Assembly (NCBI RefSeq): GCF_964019385.1
Contig: NC_088654.1
Span: forward strand, 26,038,228 to 26,102,227
Origin: Sycon ciliatum
Taxonomy: Eukaryota; Porifera; Calcarea; Leucosolenida; Sycettidae
Direction of reading: 5' to 3'
DNA: 64,000 bases
In this document: piece after piece, positions 9,748 through 20,721 of the stretch
How positions within the stretch are numbered: the first letter of the stretch is position 1
Layout of the letters: each line of letters opens with the position of its first letter
Made by a program: the position numbers and the translations under genes
The notes under the pieces: generated by a model
What the model was told of the DNA's origin: nothing
Database searches by the model: none
The model's input: the letters and a program-made list of their open reading frames with translations, nothing else

Positions 9748-12700
9748 ATCACGATAACAGCACACCACAACGTCGGTCAGCACAGGGTCTTCAGGGACCG
9801 CGACACCAAAGATGCACATGTATACACAAAACCATGATCCATTGCACGCCACCACTGCACAGACAACATGCATTGCACGCCACCACTGCACAGACAACAT
9901 GCATTGCACGCCACCACTGCACAGACAACATGCAGCTTTGTTCCACAAGGTGCTCAGCACTGCAGCATCGTACACATAGGATCCGGGCAGTAAACATAGG
10001 GACGGCGTGGAAAGCGGTCTGCAGCATATGCCCTCCAAACGTGAATAAAGCACCGTGGCGCGGCACCACAGCCCACTGTACAGGTACGCTAAGCTACGCT
10101 AAGCTGCAGTGACAGCATTATTAGGGAAAGCAAAGGGTACTGCCACGCCATCGCTTCTCTATCATCAGCCAGGAAGGGACCTACAAACAACGAGACAACT
10201 TATGACACTTCAGACCCAGCAAACATCGGACAAGCTCTCCGCTAAAACCCCTCTTCTTCAGACGGAAACACAAAAGAACAAGCAAACGCCAGCAGCACCT
10301 GACAGTTATAGAAAGCAGGCGACGACAGGTCGCACAATGGTGAAACGTTGCACCGACATGCATGCTACACACCTCCGCAGCCAGGTGCCCGAGGGCTACA
10401 TGCATGCTGCACACCTCCGCAGCCAGGTGCCCGAGGGCTTACACTTTAGGCACACGCAGTCATCTCGGATACAGACGGCGACAGAGGTCAGGTGACAGGG
10501 TCACGCATGCACCCACCCACACATGCACCCCCCCCCCCCCCCACACCCACCCACCCACGCACTAGAAAGATCCAGCACACAAGCGTGAAAGCAATGTGCT
10601 GACACCACAGAACGCTAGGCCAGCACCACAGGCACAGGTGCCAAAACAACAACAGATCAGGAGATGTAAGCGCAAGGTGGTGCTTCAGAAAGATTCAGCA
10701 CCTCTAAGTTCCCCACATACTCTTGGGGCTACTTGTCAGTTATAGCACTCTGGCAAGGTACGTTCGGGCCTGGTTTAAATGCTTAAAGTTGCATATTCTT
10801 GTTTATGCACTCCTGCATGTAGTAATAATTGTCTATAGTGATCACATCACTCTTCTTCAAACACCAACACTATAACAGATCTCTAGTAGTGACTACACCC
10901 AATTTCCTAAACTTGCTCCGATCGCTTCGATTTTGGTCTCATTTGATTCTCCCAGGCGTAGTACATAGGCAATCTGCAAGTATTATTCAAATCGGCCCAG
11001 CCATTCTTGAGTTATAGGCTATTCACACTACGTTACAATATGCGTCACGTTTTGGAATACGACGTACTGGCAGACGTCGTTTTCATGCAGGAGCATTCAC
11101 ACAGGCGCGCACACGCTGCTCGTACAACTGTGTGTACAGCGTCTTTTGGACACAAACTGCTGGGAACGACAGAACGAAACTCGGTACAGGGGTCTGGATA
11201 CGTCGTCTACGTTTTCGTATCAGGGGTACGATTTTCCCGCCCTGTTCCATGTTGTCATGGCTATCCGGACAAAAACGTCACGTACGCCACATTTTGGGCG
11301 TAGTGTGAATGGCCCATTATAGTAATTTGAAGTGCGCCAAGTTGGACTTTCGCTGGAAACAGAAATGAATGGGAGTGATGGGAGTGATGGGAGAATCGAG
11401 ACCGACCCCACACTCAGTGCATGCCGTATAGTGTACAGACTGCCAGTGCACACGCCTCGTCACTCGAACTGCGTACGAAATCGCATACTTTGGTATGCTG
11501 GCGCAGAACAAATTCGCTCGTAGAGGAAGACGAAAGCTTCTCACCGCCTTGTAAGTTCACATGGCCAGTAGTTTTTCGACGCTGAAGACGATGGAATAGT
11601 CCGCGACGCTGCGACCCAACCAGAAGAACCCGAAATTCAAACCCTGAAAAAGCGCGGAACGCAGAGCTCCTGAAGTTTGTCGTATGGAAATTGGACTTCG
11701 GGTCTCAAGGGCACGAACATCTCCTCTCTCAGATAAAGCAACCCACTCGATGCGATATTCTACAATTTGACCTGGCCACGCCGAAAAGCACTGCAATGTC
11801 GGATTCTCCCATCGGAAGTACATGAATAACAACTTGTTTCCAAAAAAACAGCGTCTGGGTGCGAGGGAGTAAAGTCAATATCTCTAGCTGTACTGCCCCA
11901 AATCGATTCATGGATGGAATCTCGTCGTTCGATTTCATGTCTTGAGCCCTGGAATCGGTTCGTAATCGATCCATCCTATTCACATGGGGTGATGCGAATA
12001 GCCAAGGGTGATTCATGAATAGATTCAACATCGATTCGTCGGCAAAATCGAACGCACCCAGTGGGTATGCATACTTGCCAACCTCTGGCAAACAGTTTCC
12101 TCGGCACCGAGGAGGTTTTTCCTTGATTTTGCCCATTTTTCCTTGATCTGCACAAGCATTCGCAAATAGTACAGCATGTACGACAAAACGTACTTGTTCA
12201 ACCGCTAACCCAAGAGGACATGCTCGCTATAGAGCTTCGTTGTGGGCACAGCACTTGTAGCTGCTATGCACGCGAGCATTGAAAAACTGAAAACAACAAA
12301 AAAAAAGGTGCTGACGGACATTTTTCGAAAACCCAGTAGATGCTATAGCTTTTCCGGTATGCCGGGACGAAAGCAACTTTTTCCTGGATTTTCCCGGAAA
12401 CTCCAGTGGGGTTGGCAAGTATGGGTATGTGTTCGCGCATAGGACAATGTCAGGCGACAAGCAGTAGATAGGATTCATAGCGACCTCGCTGCATGACGTC
12501 AGCTCCCTCACCAGATACATACGCATGCGCATGAAACATTTCTTCCTCTTTGTTCTAAATAAACACCAACCATTAGACAAAGTTGCCCTCTCCCTCGCAG
12601 TTGTATTTATTAGGCACCAGGGTGGTATGTCCCGGGATTCATCTGTCTCCCCGTGAGCAGATACGACATCTGCCATCTTGGGCCTAAAGATTCAAGACAG

Positions 12701-13674
12701 TGGATAAGGAAGTTTGGTCGGTCGCTTTACCCCTACTTGATTTCAATTCTTTTCTGACCTTTCGATGTTCTGTCAAAGGTGAGATTTTCTAAATTATTCT
12801 GTATGATCATAATTATAGGGGTTTTTTAAGGGCACGTTCGATTGGTAGGATCGGGATCCCGATCCACCGGATCCACTGGATTCGCACCCTTTCGATTGGT
12901 CGAATCCGGATCCAGATCCTTTGGATTTGGATCCGGTCAACCCACCTCGGGGAGCAGGGTTGACCGGATCCAAATGTGACCTTTGTGCGTATCTGGCGGG
13001 TAAAAATCATTTTTGTACACATTGTGGTACGCACACGTGGATGGATATAGAGCTTGTTGACTTTTTGTACGACGCACGCGGTGAGTACGACGCTCACCCT
13101 TTTTGGGTGACTTGTCAACATGGCAACAGTCAAGGTCCAAAATAAAGTGTTCAGTTGAATCTGAAGGATCCGAAGGATCTAAGATCTGGATCCCGATCCT
13201 TACCAATCGCACATGCCCTAAGACTAGAGTTGAGAAGCTTTTTAGCATCATAAAATGAAAATTTGCAATCACAACATACCTGATTCTGACCAAAGAGCAA
13301 GCTCGGACGGGTCCAAGGCACGATTCTGCGACAGGACTTTGACCATCGCGTCACTTCTGTCCCTCAGACAACTAACAAAGTGCTTGACGTCGACGTCTTC
13401 AGCCTCTTCAACATCGTCTGCCCAGCACGGCAACGGTGCATTCTCCACGAACATGTCCAAAGAAGCATTGCCAGCCTCCACCTCTTGCCATACTGCAGCG
13501 CATCCAACACCACGCCTTTCTTTCATATTCCGTATCTGGCCTCTGTCTTTCACAATTTTAAAAGTTCGCAAGTCGACCACATCGGACGGAGTGTCGTCTG
13601 AGTATTTCTCAAAAATGGCCGTAAAATTGGCCCGCACCTTCCTTTTGCTCTCTTGAAACATTGTACTTTCCTTG
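8149..13674 (-). CDS. Candidate Scm3/HJURP-type CENP-A chaperone (two exons seen)
   Basis: Exon 13674-13280 encodes KRKVRANFTAIFEKYS followed by DVVDLRTFKIVKDRGQIRNM. This matches the core of the Scm3/HJURP domain: a basic helix ending in (I/F)EKY, then D-x-VDL-x-T-x-x-(I/V)V-x-(D/N)-x-G. In fungi and vertebrates that domain binds CENP-A/H4 and deposits it at centromeres. The exon ends at a perfect CAG/GTATGT donor in phase 1. The terminal exon 9644-8149 begins after TTGTCAG in the matching phase and gives 497 residues rich in Ser, Thr, Pro and Ala with a basic end (RRQPRLARRLAEIRDKYRH). Together they give about 625 residues. The link rests on phase and orientation only; further exons may sit in the 3.6-kb intron, and an upstream first exon is possible. 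Family assignment is by eye. Confidence 0.55.
9660..9745. repeat. (CA/TG)n microsatellite at a 3' splice site
   Basis: CA-rich on the plus strand, hence (TG)n on the Scm3-like transcript. It ends about 15 bases before the acceptor of the terminal exon. Confidence 0.9.
9839..9932. repeat. 31-bp tandem repeat, three copies
   Basis: The unit CATTGCACGCCACCACTGCA plus CAGACAACATG occurs three times with almost no divergence, in the intron of the Scm3-like gene. Confidence 0.9.
9933..11017. other. Intron of the Scm3-like gene, no exon recognised
   Basis: Contains a 42-bp direct duplication (10359-10440), a poly-C run near 10530, and a 43-bp sequence at 10731-10773 that recurs at 52691-52733. No conserved coding exon seen. 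Confidence 0.4.
11018..11312. mobile_element. MITE with CTATTCACACTACG-type ends
   Basis: The left end GGCTATTCACACTACG (from 11017) and right end CGTAGTGTGAATGGCC (to about 11313) are inverted copies with one mismatch. The interior is CG-rich (ACGTCGT motifs) and non-coding. The ends look hAT-like; no clear target duplication was read. Confidence 0.6.
12063..12427. mobile_element. MITE with CATACTTGCCAACC ends
   Basis: CATACTTGCCAACC near 12068-12081 is perfectly inverted as GGTTGGCAAGTATG near 12409-12422, and GGGTATG flanks continue the symmetry. About 360 bp, non-coding. Its Pro/Cys-rich open frames are incidental. Confidence 0.55.
12829..13219. mobile_element. MITE with GGATCC-rich inverted ends
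   Basis: AGGGCACGTTCGATTGGTAG at the left matches the reverse complement of the right end (CTTACCAATCGCACATGCCCT) with three differences, and the symmetry continues through GGATCGGGATCC. The subterminal GGATCC-rich repeats are typical of hAT-type non-autonomous elements. It lies just inside the intron of the Scm3-like gene. Confidence 0.6.
13280..13674 (-). CDS. Exon with Scm3/HJURP-like domain
   Basis: The first in-frame Met is at 13661 (MFQESKRKVRANF). An acceptor GAGCAG sits just upstream at 13680-13675, so either this Met is the start or a short upstream exon exists. After the Scm3-like core the exon continues with an acidic stretch (WADDVEEAEDVDVKHF) and ends at the GTATGT donor (13279-13274). 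Confidence 0.6.
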
Positions 13675-14313
13675 CTGCTCCAGCAAGTAAATTGAAAGCA
13701 TGCAGTGTAATTGATAAGGTATTCAAATGGCAATTTCAAGTAACTAAAAACAATTATTTGAAGTTTGAAATCAATACTGCATGCTTTCTCCATTATTTTC
13801 CCGCGTTTGTGGAATCTGCTCATGCGCGCATGCGAACCGGACTTCTTCCAGTCCGCGAGTAGTAAATTACCGATATTTTACTACTCCCTGCTTCATTGTA
13901 CATCGTGCGCTAGCGCTCCGCAACGAGTAGCACGATCAAAACAAAAGGACTCGTTCCGACTTCCACGGTGGCGCACTGAACACCCGCACACCCAGCCTAG
14001 CCGCAGAGAGCGGAAGCGTGTGTGGAAGCGTGCATGACAAGATCTGTGCAGTGCAGAGTGCAGAGACCTGCTGTACTGGGGCACTGAATGAGGGGCAGAT
14101 CAGAGTTTGAGTGTCAGTCACACGGCCGCCAGTCGCCCACAACTTCACACCAGTCCAGTCAACAATGAATTTTCGGTACTTTCTTGTTTGTTTACCATGG
14201 TTTACTGTTTCGTAGTTTTCATGTAGGCTCGGAGAAAAGGTGTGAGGAGTCATTTGAAGGTCGCATCTGCGACACAACTAGACAGTAGAAAGCTCGTTTC
14301 CTTTGCCCGCACG
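13675..14313. promoter_or_regulatory. Head-to-head intergenic region
   Basis: About 650 bp separate the Scm3-like exon (minus) from the DGK start (plus). The divergent orientation makes this the likely shared promoter region. No TATA box or other motif stands out. A small upstream exon for either gene could also lie here. Confidence 0.35.
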
Positions 14314-17091
14314 ATGTCCAATGGAGGAGGCAGTGCGGATAAATCAGGCAGCCATACGTATCACAAGAAGACGTTTCGACCTGGCAGTGTATGCCATTAC
14401 TGTGGAGAGCATGTCTGGGTTTCCGGCTATACCTGCAAAGTCTGCCGGTTTGTCACTCACGAAAAGTGCATGAACGATGTAACAACACCCTGTACAAGCG
14501 TGGCTCCTGTTCTTGTCAAGGACCCCGTCGCGCACCGCTGGGGAGAGAAACAAAAGTTCAAGCGTACTTTCTGCAATGTGTGCAGGAAGCGAATGGACGA
14601 CAGCCTTGGATATCGCTGTGAAGTCTGCAAGTACTATGTACATGCTAGCTGTAATCAGTTCTGCGTGCAGGACTGCAAGCGTGTGGCCACGTACAATCCA
14701 CATGTGCCCCCAGAAGAGTTGGGAGTGCAGCTGCATCACTGGAGAGAAGGCAACCTCAAGCCATCCTCCAAGTGTGCTGTGTGTAAGAATGTCTGCAGCT
14801 CCCAGGAGTGTCTAGTGAGTCTACGCTGTGCGTGGTGCTGCAAAACCGTGCACTCCAGCTGTCGCCAGTTTCTGGATATCTCCTGTGAGTTTGGAGCTTT
14901 GAAGCACCTGATGTTGCCTCCAGCATCAGTGTCGATGCCGAACATGGCCATGACTGTCTCGGGCCCCTCATCATCCCGGAGTAGTATGTTTGGCAGCCGC
15001 GAGGACTTGTCAACTGACTGTGTATCGTGTTCAACAGCACTAGAAGATACAGTGAGCATCAGTGATGCAAACAGTGATGGAATGTCGATTTGTAGCAACA
15101 CGATAAAGCTGAAAGTATACGATGGCCATTCCCGGCGTCAGTATAAGTCTATACGTGTGTCGTCTGATGCTACGGCAACGGAAATCCTGTCCTGTGCCCT
15201 GCAGGAGTATCAAGTGCCGGCATCAGATAGCAGAATGTTCATGATTGGCGTGGAGAGAGGCGCCATGGTTGCGCCACTCGATGACCTATCAGAGTGTACC
15301 GTTGCAGCGCTCCAAAACGGCCCACCGCTCGTCATACGCTCGCGTTCGTCGGAGAACGAGGACATGGTTATTCGGGTCTTCCCAGGCCAGTTCCCCTCCG
15401 CTGCCGACTTCAAAACGCTGTCAGTATCGCCAATCACCACGGCCCAAGAGGTAGTGGCCACTGCGCTAACCAAGTATGGCATACCTTTCGCAGACACTGA
15501 CCTGGATGACTTCGGCCTTATCGAAGTGAACCTTTTCGAAGGTGTTCGCGAGCGGTTGCTGGACACTCACGAGAAGCCATGGAAGATCCTGCACGACGCC
15601 GGTAAGCGGTCTGTTCGCCATGTCCAGCTGACGCGCTTCTACCTGAAAAACCTGCGCACGAAAAACAGCGTCCACCTCTATGTAGGCAACCTGCCCACTA
15701 GCTGGGAGGTTGAGCGTTACAGCGAGAAGCTGAAGCAAGCTATGGGTCTCATCGGCACCGGCAAAGTGGAGATCGGTCCTATCTTCCCAACGTTTGGCGC
15801 GGTTATTATTCAGTTCACGAACAGCGCTGACGCGTTAGAGGCCTACCTTCAGCTGAAGACGGCTATGCTGATCGAGCAGAAGAAACCTGTAGTGATTATC
15901 ATTCCGGAGATTGTGCCAGAAATTATCAAGGACGACTGCTCGCCTGTGCTGGCCTTTGTCAATGAGCGCAGCGGAGGCGGCCAGGGTGTCAACCTGCTGA
16001 CAGCATTCCGCCGCTTTCTCAACCCGCACCAGGTGTTCAACCTGTCAACCGGTGGCCCACTGCCGGGTCTGTACGCGTTCCGCAACGTGCCGTCCTACCG
16101 CCTGGTCGTGTGCGGCGGTGACGGGACCGTCGGTTGGGTGCTCAGCTTGCTCGACGAGCTGCGACCGATGCTGAAGTGCCAATCGCCAGCGGTGGCCGTC
16201 ATACCCCTGGGTACGGGTAATGACCTGGCGCGCGTCATGAAGTGGGGCTCTGGTGTCGGCACGTCCAGCAGCAATGTGCTGGAGCTGCTGATCGGCATCA
16301 ACGAGAGCGAGACCATCTCCATGGACCGGTGGGTGATCCGGTTTGAGAACGACGCCGGGGCCACGCGCAGCGCCGTCGACAACCTGATCACGTCCGATGG
16401 TGAAGCGCACGTGCCAGGAGAAGTGGACGCCGGCCTCATGACAGTCGAGTCCTTTCTTGCGTGCTCCGTGAACCACTGGTCCACGGCCATGGAGGAGCAG
16501 TCGCAAACGTTCATCATGAACAACTATTTCGGCGTGGGCATCGATGCCGACATTGCCCTCAAGTTCCACTTGAAGCGCGAGGAAGCCCCGGAGAAGTTCA
16601 ACAGCCGCATCCACAACAAGGGGATGTACCTGAAGATGTCGCTGGCCAAGATGATGCAACGTAGCGGCAACCTCTGCAAGCAGCTTCCGCGCGTGCTCTC
16701 GATCGAAGTGGACGGTGAGCTGGTCAAGATGCCCAGCGGTGTGGAAGGCATCATTATCTTGAACATCAGCAGCTGGATGGCCGGGTGTGACGCGTGGGGA
16801 TCGGATCGCGACGACAAGTTCAAGCCGGCAGCGCTGAACGACGGAATGCTGGAAGTGATCGGTGTCCAGGGCGTGATGCACCTTGGCCAGATCCAAGGTA
16901 ACATACGCGGCGGCCTGCGACTTGCGCAGGGCTCCAGCCTCGTCCTGACCATGGCTTCGCCAATGCCCGTGCAGATTGATGGCGAGCCGTGGCTCCAGCC
17001 GGTCAGCCGCTGCACGGTGCAGGCCGGTCACTCGGCGCAGATGCTGCGACGACTGAAGAAACAGCACTCGGGGGCCACCGCTAACAGCTGA
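14314..17091 (+). CDS. DGKQ: Diacylglycerol kinase theta
   Basis: A single 925-codon frame covers the whole protein (human DGKQ is 942 residues). It phosphorylates diacylglycerol to phosphatidic acid, ending DAG signalling. Three C1 zinc fingers lie at about 14-60, 74-121 and 140-191, the number that defines the theta class. Two Ras-associating-like regions follow (about 265-345 and 348-447). The catalytic domain starts at VLAFVNERSGGGQG (545-558), has the ATP-binding GGDGTVGW (601-608) and PLGTGNDLAR (631-640), and its accessory domain ends at PVQIDGEPW (885-893). I chose Met 14314 (MSNGGGSADK); an in-frame Met at 14242 would add 24 residues with no family support. There are no introns, unlike the flanking genes. 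One oddity is Glu in VNERSGG where the family usually has Pro-Lys. Confidence 0.95.
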   Translation: MSNGGGSADKSGSHTYHKKTFRPGSVCHYCGEHVWVSGYTCKVCRFVTHEKCMNDVTTPCTSVAPVLVKDPVAHRWGEKQKFKRTFCNVCRKRMDDSLGYRCEVCKYYVHASCNQFCVQDCKRVATYNPHVPPEELGVQLHHWREGNLKPSSKCAVCKNVCSSQECLVSLRCAWCCKTVHSSCRQFLDISCEFGALKHLMLPPASVSMPNMAMTVSGPSSSRSSMFGSREDLSTDCVSCSTALEDTVSISDANSDGMSICSNTIKLKVYDGHSRRQYKSIRVSSDATATEILSCALQEYQVPASDSRMFMIGVERGAMVAPLDDLSECTVAALQNGPPLVIRSRSSENEDMVIRVFPGQFPSAADFKTLSVSPITTAQEVVATALTKYGIPFADTDLDDFGLIEVNLFEGVRERLLDTHEKPWKILHDAGKRSVRHVQLTRFYLKNLRTKNSVHLYVGNLPTSWEVERYSEKLKQAMGLIGTGKVEIGPIFPTFGAVIIQFTNSADALEAYLQLKTAMLIEQKKPVVIIIPEIVPEIIKDDCSPVLAFVNERSGGGQGVNLLTAFRRFLNPHQVFNLSTGGPLPGLYAFRNVPSYRLVVCGGDGTVGWVLSLLDELRPMLKCQSPAVAVIPLGTGNDLARVMKWGSGVGTSSSNVLELLIGINESETISMDRWVIRFENDAGATRSAVDNLITSDGEAHVPGEVDAGLMTVESFLACSVNHWSTAMEEQSQTFIMNNYFGVGIDADIALKFHLKREEAPEKFNSRIHNKGMYLKMSLAKMMQRSGNLCKQLPRVLSIEVDGELVKMPSGVEGIIILNISSWMAGCDAWGSDRDDKFKPAALNDGMLEVIGVQGVMHLGQIQGNIRGGLRLAQGSSLVLTMASPMPVQIDGEPWLQPVSRCTVQAGHSAQMLRRLKKQHSGATANS

Positions 17092-17971
17092 GCAGTCAGC
17101 CATAATGTACGTGAGTCTCTCTCCTATTGCTCCTTGTTGATAGTACGCTATGTCGTTGTGGCTGCATTGGATTGCCATGCTCGGCTGCCTTGCCATGGGC
17201 ACATCGTGTTCTCTCTTCTCTCTCTTTTTTTACGAAACCCGTCCGCTCTTCCCAGTCTGTACTGAAACGACTTGAGCCCTCGCCTTGAGTGTACAGCTCC
17301 CCCCCCCCCCCCCCCCCGGTCCGTCTGTCCGTTCCTGTTTCCCTGAACTTGGCTTCATCCATCTTCATTCTGTCTTTCGTCAGCAAGTCACTGTCGCTGT
17401 CCTGCATGTACATAGTAGCTATCTGAACACACATTTCTTATCCAGCTGGCTGTCTGTTAAACGCTCTTTTTTCGCCCCTGTTGTATTCCGTCTCATCCGT
17501 CCTGTTCGTGCAACCTCCCTGCCCATACTCGACACATAGCAAGCAAGCACACCCGTCAAATTATAGTTTGTACGACGTACACGCAGTAAACATTATCATT
17601 ATATTTAGAGAACGTTGTACAGTCCACCTCTCATTCATGCCCACCACGTATCTGTTTTCTCTGGCATAGGATAGCTGTGCAGTGCAGCATGCGTGCGTGC
17701 TGTCGTTGCTCGCTCGCTCTCTGCACAGCGACCACCTTGCCAGCCATACCTTTATCTACTATCCAGCATGCTAAACATCCTAGGTTCATGTGCTTGTTCA
17801 TAACTACAATCTAAAATCGCTTTTCTTCTCATCAAATCCCATACAGCTAATGATAAACTGCTCAGCTCTGTGCTTTCCTTCGTCTGCATTAGAGGAATTG
17901 TTTCTCCCTATCAAGCCTCTTCTCTTCCATTATCCCTATCTTAGAACTTAATCGTAGCTGTGTATGTGTTT

Positions 17972-18050
<79 letters not shown>

Positions 18051-18391
18051 CTCTCGCTCTTCTTTGTCGCGTCATGGACGTCGTAATCGTTGCATGCAGG
18101 ATTGTGCCCTCTGTGGTCCATGACAAAAACTAGTTCCTCATTATACCTAGCTGGCTGTGTGTTGTACGGTGCTTGTTGGCATGCGGTTGGTGTGTGGTGC
18201 TTGGCATGCAGCAGAGCACGCCGGTAGCGTCTGGTGGCGAAGGCACGTTCATCCAGTCTCTCCTACAGTGTGCCGTGTAGCTGGTGGTCACTGGAAACTG
18301 GCAAAGTTGACGTCTGGCGGAGACAGAATTTTCAAAATATATGTAGGTGCCCGGTTGTATCAATATAACGGTCGTTGCCAACATCATTATA
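17092..18391. other. 3' flank of DGKQ, no gene seen
   Basis: Probably 3' UTR and intergenic DNA. It holds a poly-C run (about 17300-17319) and a long (CT)n tract (17973-18060). No AATAAA was found near the stop. Confidence 0.45.
17973..18060 (+). repeat. (CT)n microsatellite
   Basis: About 80 bp of CT dinucleotides with two CTCG interruptions at the 3' end. Confidence 0.95.
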
Positions 18392-18828
18392 CAGTAGGTA
18401 TCGGTTATACCAAGAGTACATGAAAACCAGAGTGTGCAGCTCGGATGGGTTGCTGTCACGGCGAAATTCCGTGATTACATCATTTTAGTGATGTAGTGCG
18501 TACAAGCAGGCCTCTTTCTGCACAACTGCAGCTCAGTTGTATGCACTACGCCATTTCCCGCCTCAGATCTGCACCAAATATGATGTAATCACGGAATTTC
18601 GCCGTGACAGACACCCATAGCAGAGTAGACCCCAAGCTGCACACTCTGGTTTCCATGTACTCTTGGATAGCGTGAGTGTTTGAAAAACGACTTTCTATTC
18701 TTATTTCCGATATTTCTTACACGCGATAAATACACATGAAACCCATGTTATGATTATGAAAACATGAGAGTTCATTCTTGTAGGCAGTATATTCTTTTAC
18801 ACGACCACGCTATAACCGATACGCACTG
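18392..18828. mobile_element. TA-flanked MITE containing nested inverted-repeat elements
   Basis: The outer ends are CAGTAGGTATCGGTTATA and its reverse complement (TATAACCGATACGCACTG), both flanked by TA (18390-18391 and 18829-18830). Inside lies a second palindrome, about 18411-18666, whose arms share AAGAGTACATG and CCAGAGTGTGCAGCT. Inside that sits a third, 18455-18608, with near-perfect 29-bp arms (GTCACGGCGAAATTCCGTGA...). The three levels read as successive insertions into one another. Confidence 0.65.
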
Positions 18829-18936
18829 TACTATCATGATGAAATTGATTATTATGACATGTTCCCTCCAGTTGTAGTAACCTGATAAAACTGCTGAAAT
18901 CAAAAATCACCAGACTAGTGGAGGCAAAAGTGTAAA

Positions 18937-19640
18937 TTAACCCTAGAACTACCAGAGGCATCATGTGATGCATTTGCGAATTTCAAAATGTGATTGCCGT
19001 GATATGGGCGGTTAGAATCCCCCAAATGTTGTGACTCTTATTCATTTTGTATTGTGTTAGTGGCCTGTATCTCCAAAATTTGAGTACTGTTCCGAAATGC
19101 CAGGGGGTGCTACCTAGAATTACCGCACGGCATCATATGACTCCCACATACTACATGCATCAATAAGAGGGCGAATTTGGCTCAGGAACACACGTGAATA
19201 TTGTAAAGAGGAATACGTTGAGGAGCAAGTACATGGGGAACCATGAAGGTGGCAATTTGTACATATGGAAATGCTAATACGCATATTTCACGCGTAGTTA
19301 TGGTCAATATCGTAATCCTGAAAGCTGGCAAAACAGACAAATTTGTTCGCTTGAAGTGGTGGAAAGTGATCCACTATATCATCAGCAGCATTGAACAATA
19401 TGAAGTGCCAGCGCAGGTATAATATTCTTGGAACTTCCTTTGAATTTAGGTCGGTCTGGCGGAAGCCATGTTCGGCAGGCGTAGTGTCGCTGCCGATAAA
19501 GCATTTCGTTTGATTTTGATAAAATTCGGGGCAGGAGTTTGGGGATGAATGCGAGGAGAGTGACTGGATCATTGTGGGCGAAGAATTAAGTGACCGAACA
19601 TAGAGACACATAGTTATAATTATGCTCCAGATGAAGATGA
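18937..19640. other. Possible degraded piggyBac-like end; otherwise no gene
   Basis: TTAACCCTAGAACTACC near 18939 has the TTAA plus CCCTAGAA start of piggyBac termini, and a related sequence (CTAGAATTACCGCACGGCATCAT) recurs near 19114. No matching right end and no readable transposase were found. The minus-strand open frame 19288-19611 is not recognisable. Confidence 0.3.
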
Positions 19641-19699
19641 GTGAATACTAATTGCCCCGGCTTCTCGATGAGTCTGATACAAGAGAGATTGTGCACACT

Positions 19700-19977
19700 G
19701 TGCTGCTGCTGCTGCTGCTGGCGGCCCAGGTAGTGGCTGCTGCTGCTGGCGGGCCAGGTAGTGGCTGCTGCTGCTGCTGGCGGCCCAGGTAGTGGCTGCT
19801 GCTGCTGGCGGCCCAGGTAGTGGCTGCTGCTGCTGGCGGCCCAGGTAGTGGCTGCTGCTGCTGCTGGCGGCCCAGGTAGTGGCTGCTGCTGCTGGCGGCC
19901 CAGGTAGTGGCTGCTGCTGCTGCTGGCGGCCCAGGTAGTGGCTGCTGCTGCTGCTGGCGGCCCAGGTAGTGGCTATA
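19700..19977. repeat. 28-31-bp minisatellite with CTG runs
   Basis: About nine units of GTGGCTGCTGCTGCTGGCGG plus CCCAGGTA. Units differ by whole CTG codons, so length varies in steps of three. It lies just downstream of the KLHL stop codon. Confidence 0.9.
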
Positions 19978-20105
19978 GAGTGCTGGCGGGTGCCGAAGCA
20001 CAAACAGTCGGTTGAAAGTCGGAAATCCTCACTGGAACGTCCTCACTGCTGCTGCCGCTGCTGGCGATGGCAGTAGTACCCTAGTCGCCGTCGCCATGGC
20101 AATCT

Positions 20106-20529
20106 CTACGACAGGCCGGGCATGGGCTGGAAGCGCGGCGACGGCGGCAGCGAGGCGTACGCAGCGTTGATGACGGCCACGCCGCCGCCGAGACGCCTGT
20201 TGATCATCTCGCCCGCGTCTGTCCATCTGTCCGCGTCGGGCTCGTACAGCTCCACTGTGCGCAGGTACAGCGTGCCGTTGAAGCCGCCGACAGCAAACAG
20301 ACGAGCGCCGACAACGGCCAGACCCACGCCACTACGATAGCTACGCATTGGCACCACCTGCGACCACATGTTGTTGATGGGAGTGTAGACTTCCACGGTT
20401 TTCAGCTCCGAGTGTTCGTCGCGACCGCCGGCGACGTATATACGGTTGTTGAACGCGGCCGCGCCGTGGTGCTTGCGGCGCGTGAGCATCGGCGCTATGC
20501 TCTGCCACACGTTCTCCACCGGGTCGTAT
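20106..20529 (-). CDS. KLHL exon 6 (Kelch 4-6, stop)
   Basis: 424 nt from A-TAC-GAC ([14 protein letters not shown]) to the stop at 20106. The acceptor is TTTCATTCAG, with a (TG)n tract about 10 bp upstream on the transcript. Confidence 0.93.
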
Positions 20530-20681
20530 CTGAATGAAACACACACACACACACACACGTGCACATGTATGCATGCACAGTACACACATTCACACAACTC
20601 AGACGCACCATTGCTAAAATAATAATGACATGTGTGCATGTGGATGTGTGTGTGTGTGTGTGCGCGTGCTCGCGCGCGCGC

Positions 20682-20721
<40 letters not shown>

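Noticed and set aside
12227..12676. 149-codon minus-strand frame as a middle exon of the Scm3-like gene
   Set aside because: No similarity, poor splice context and partly inside a MITE.
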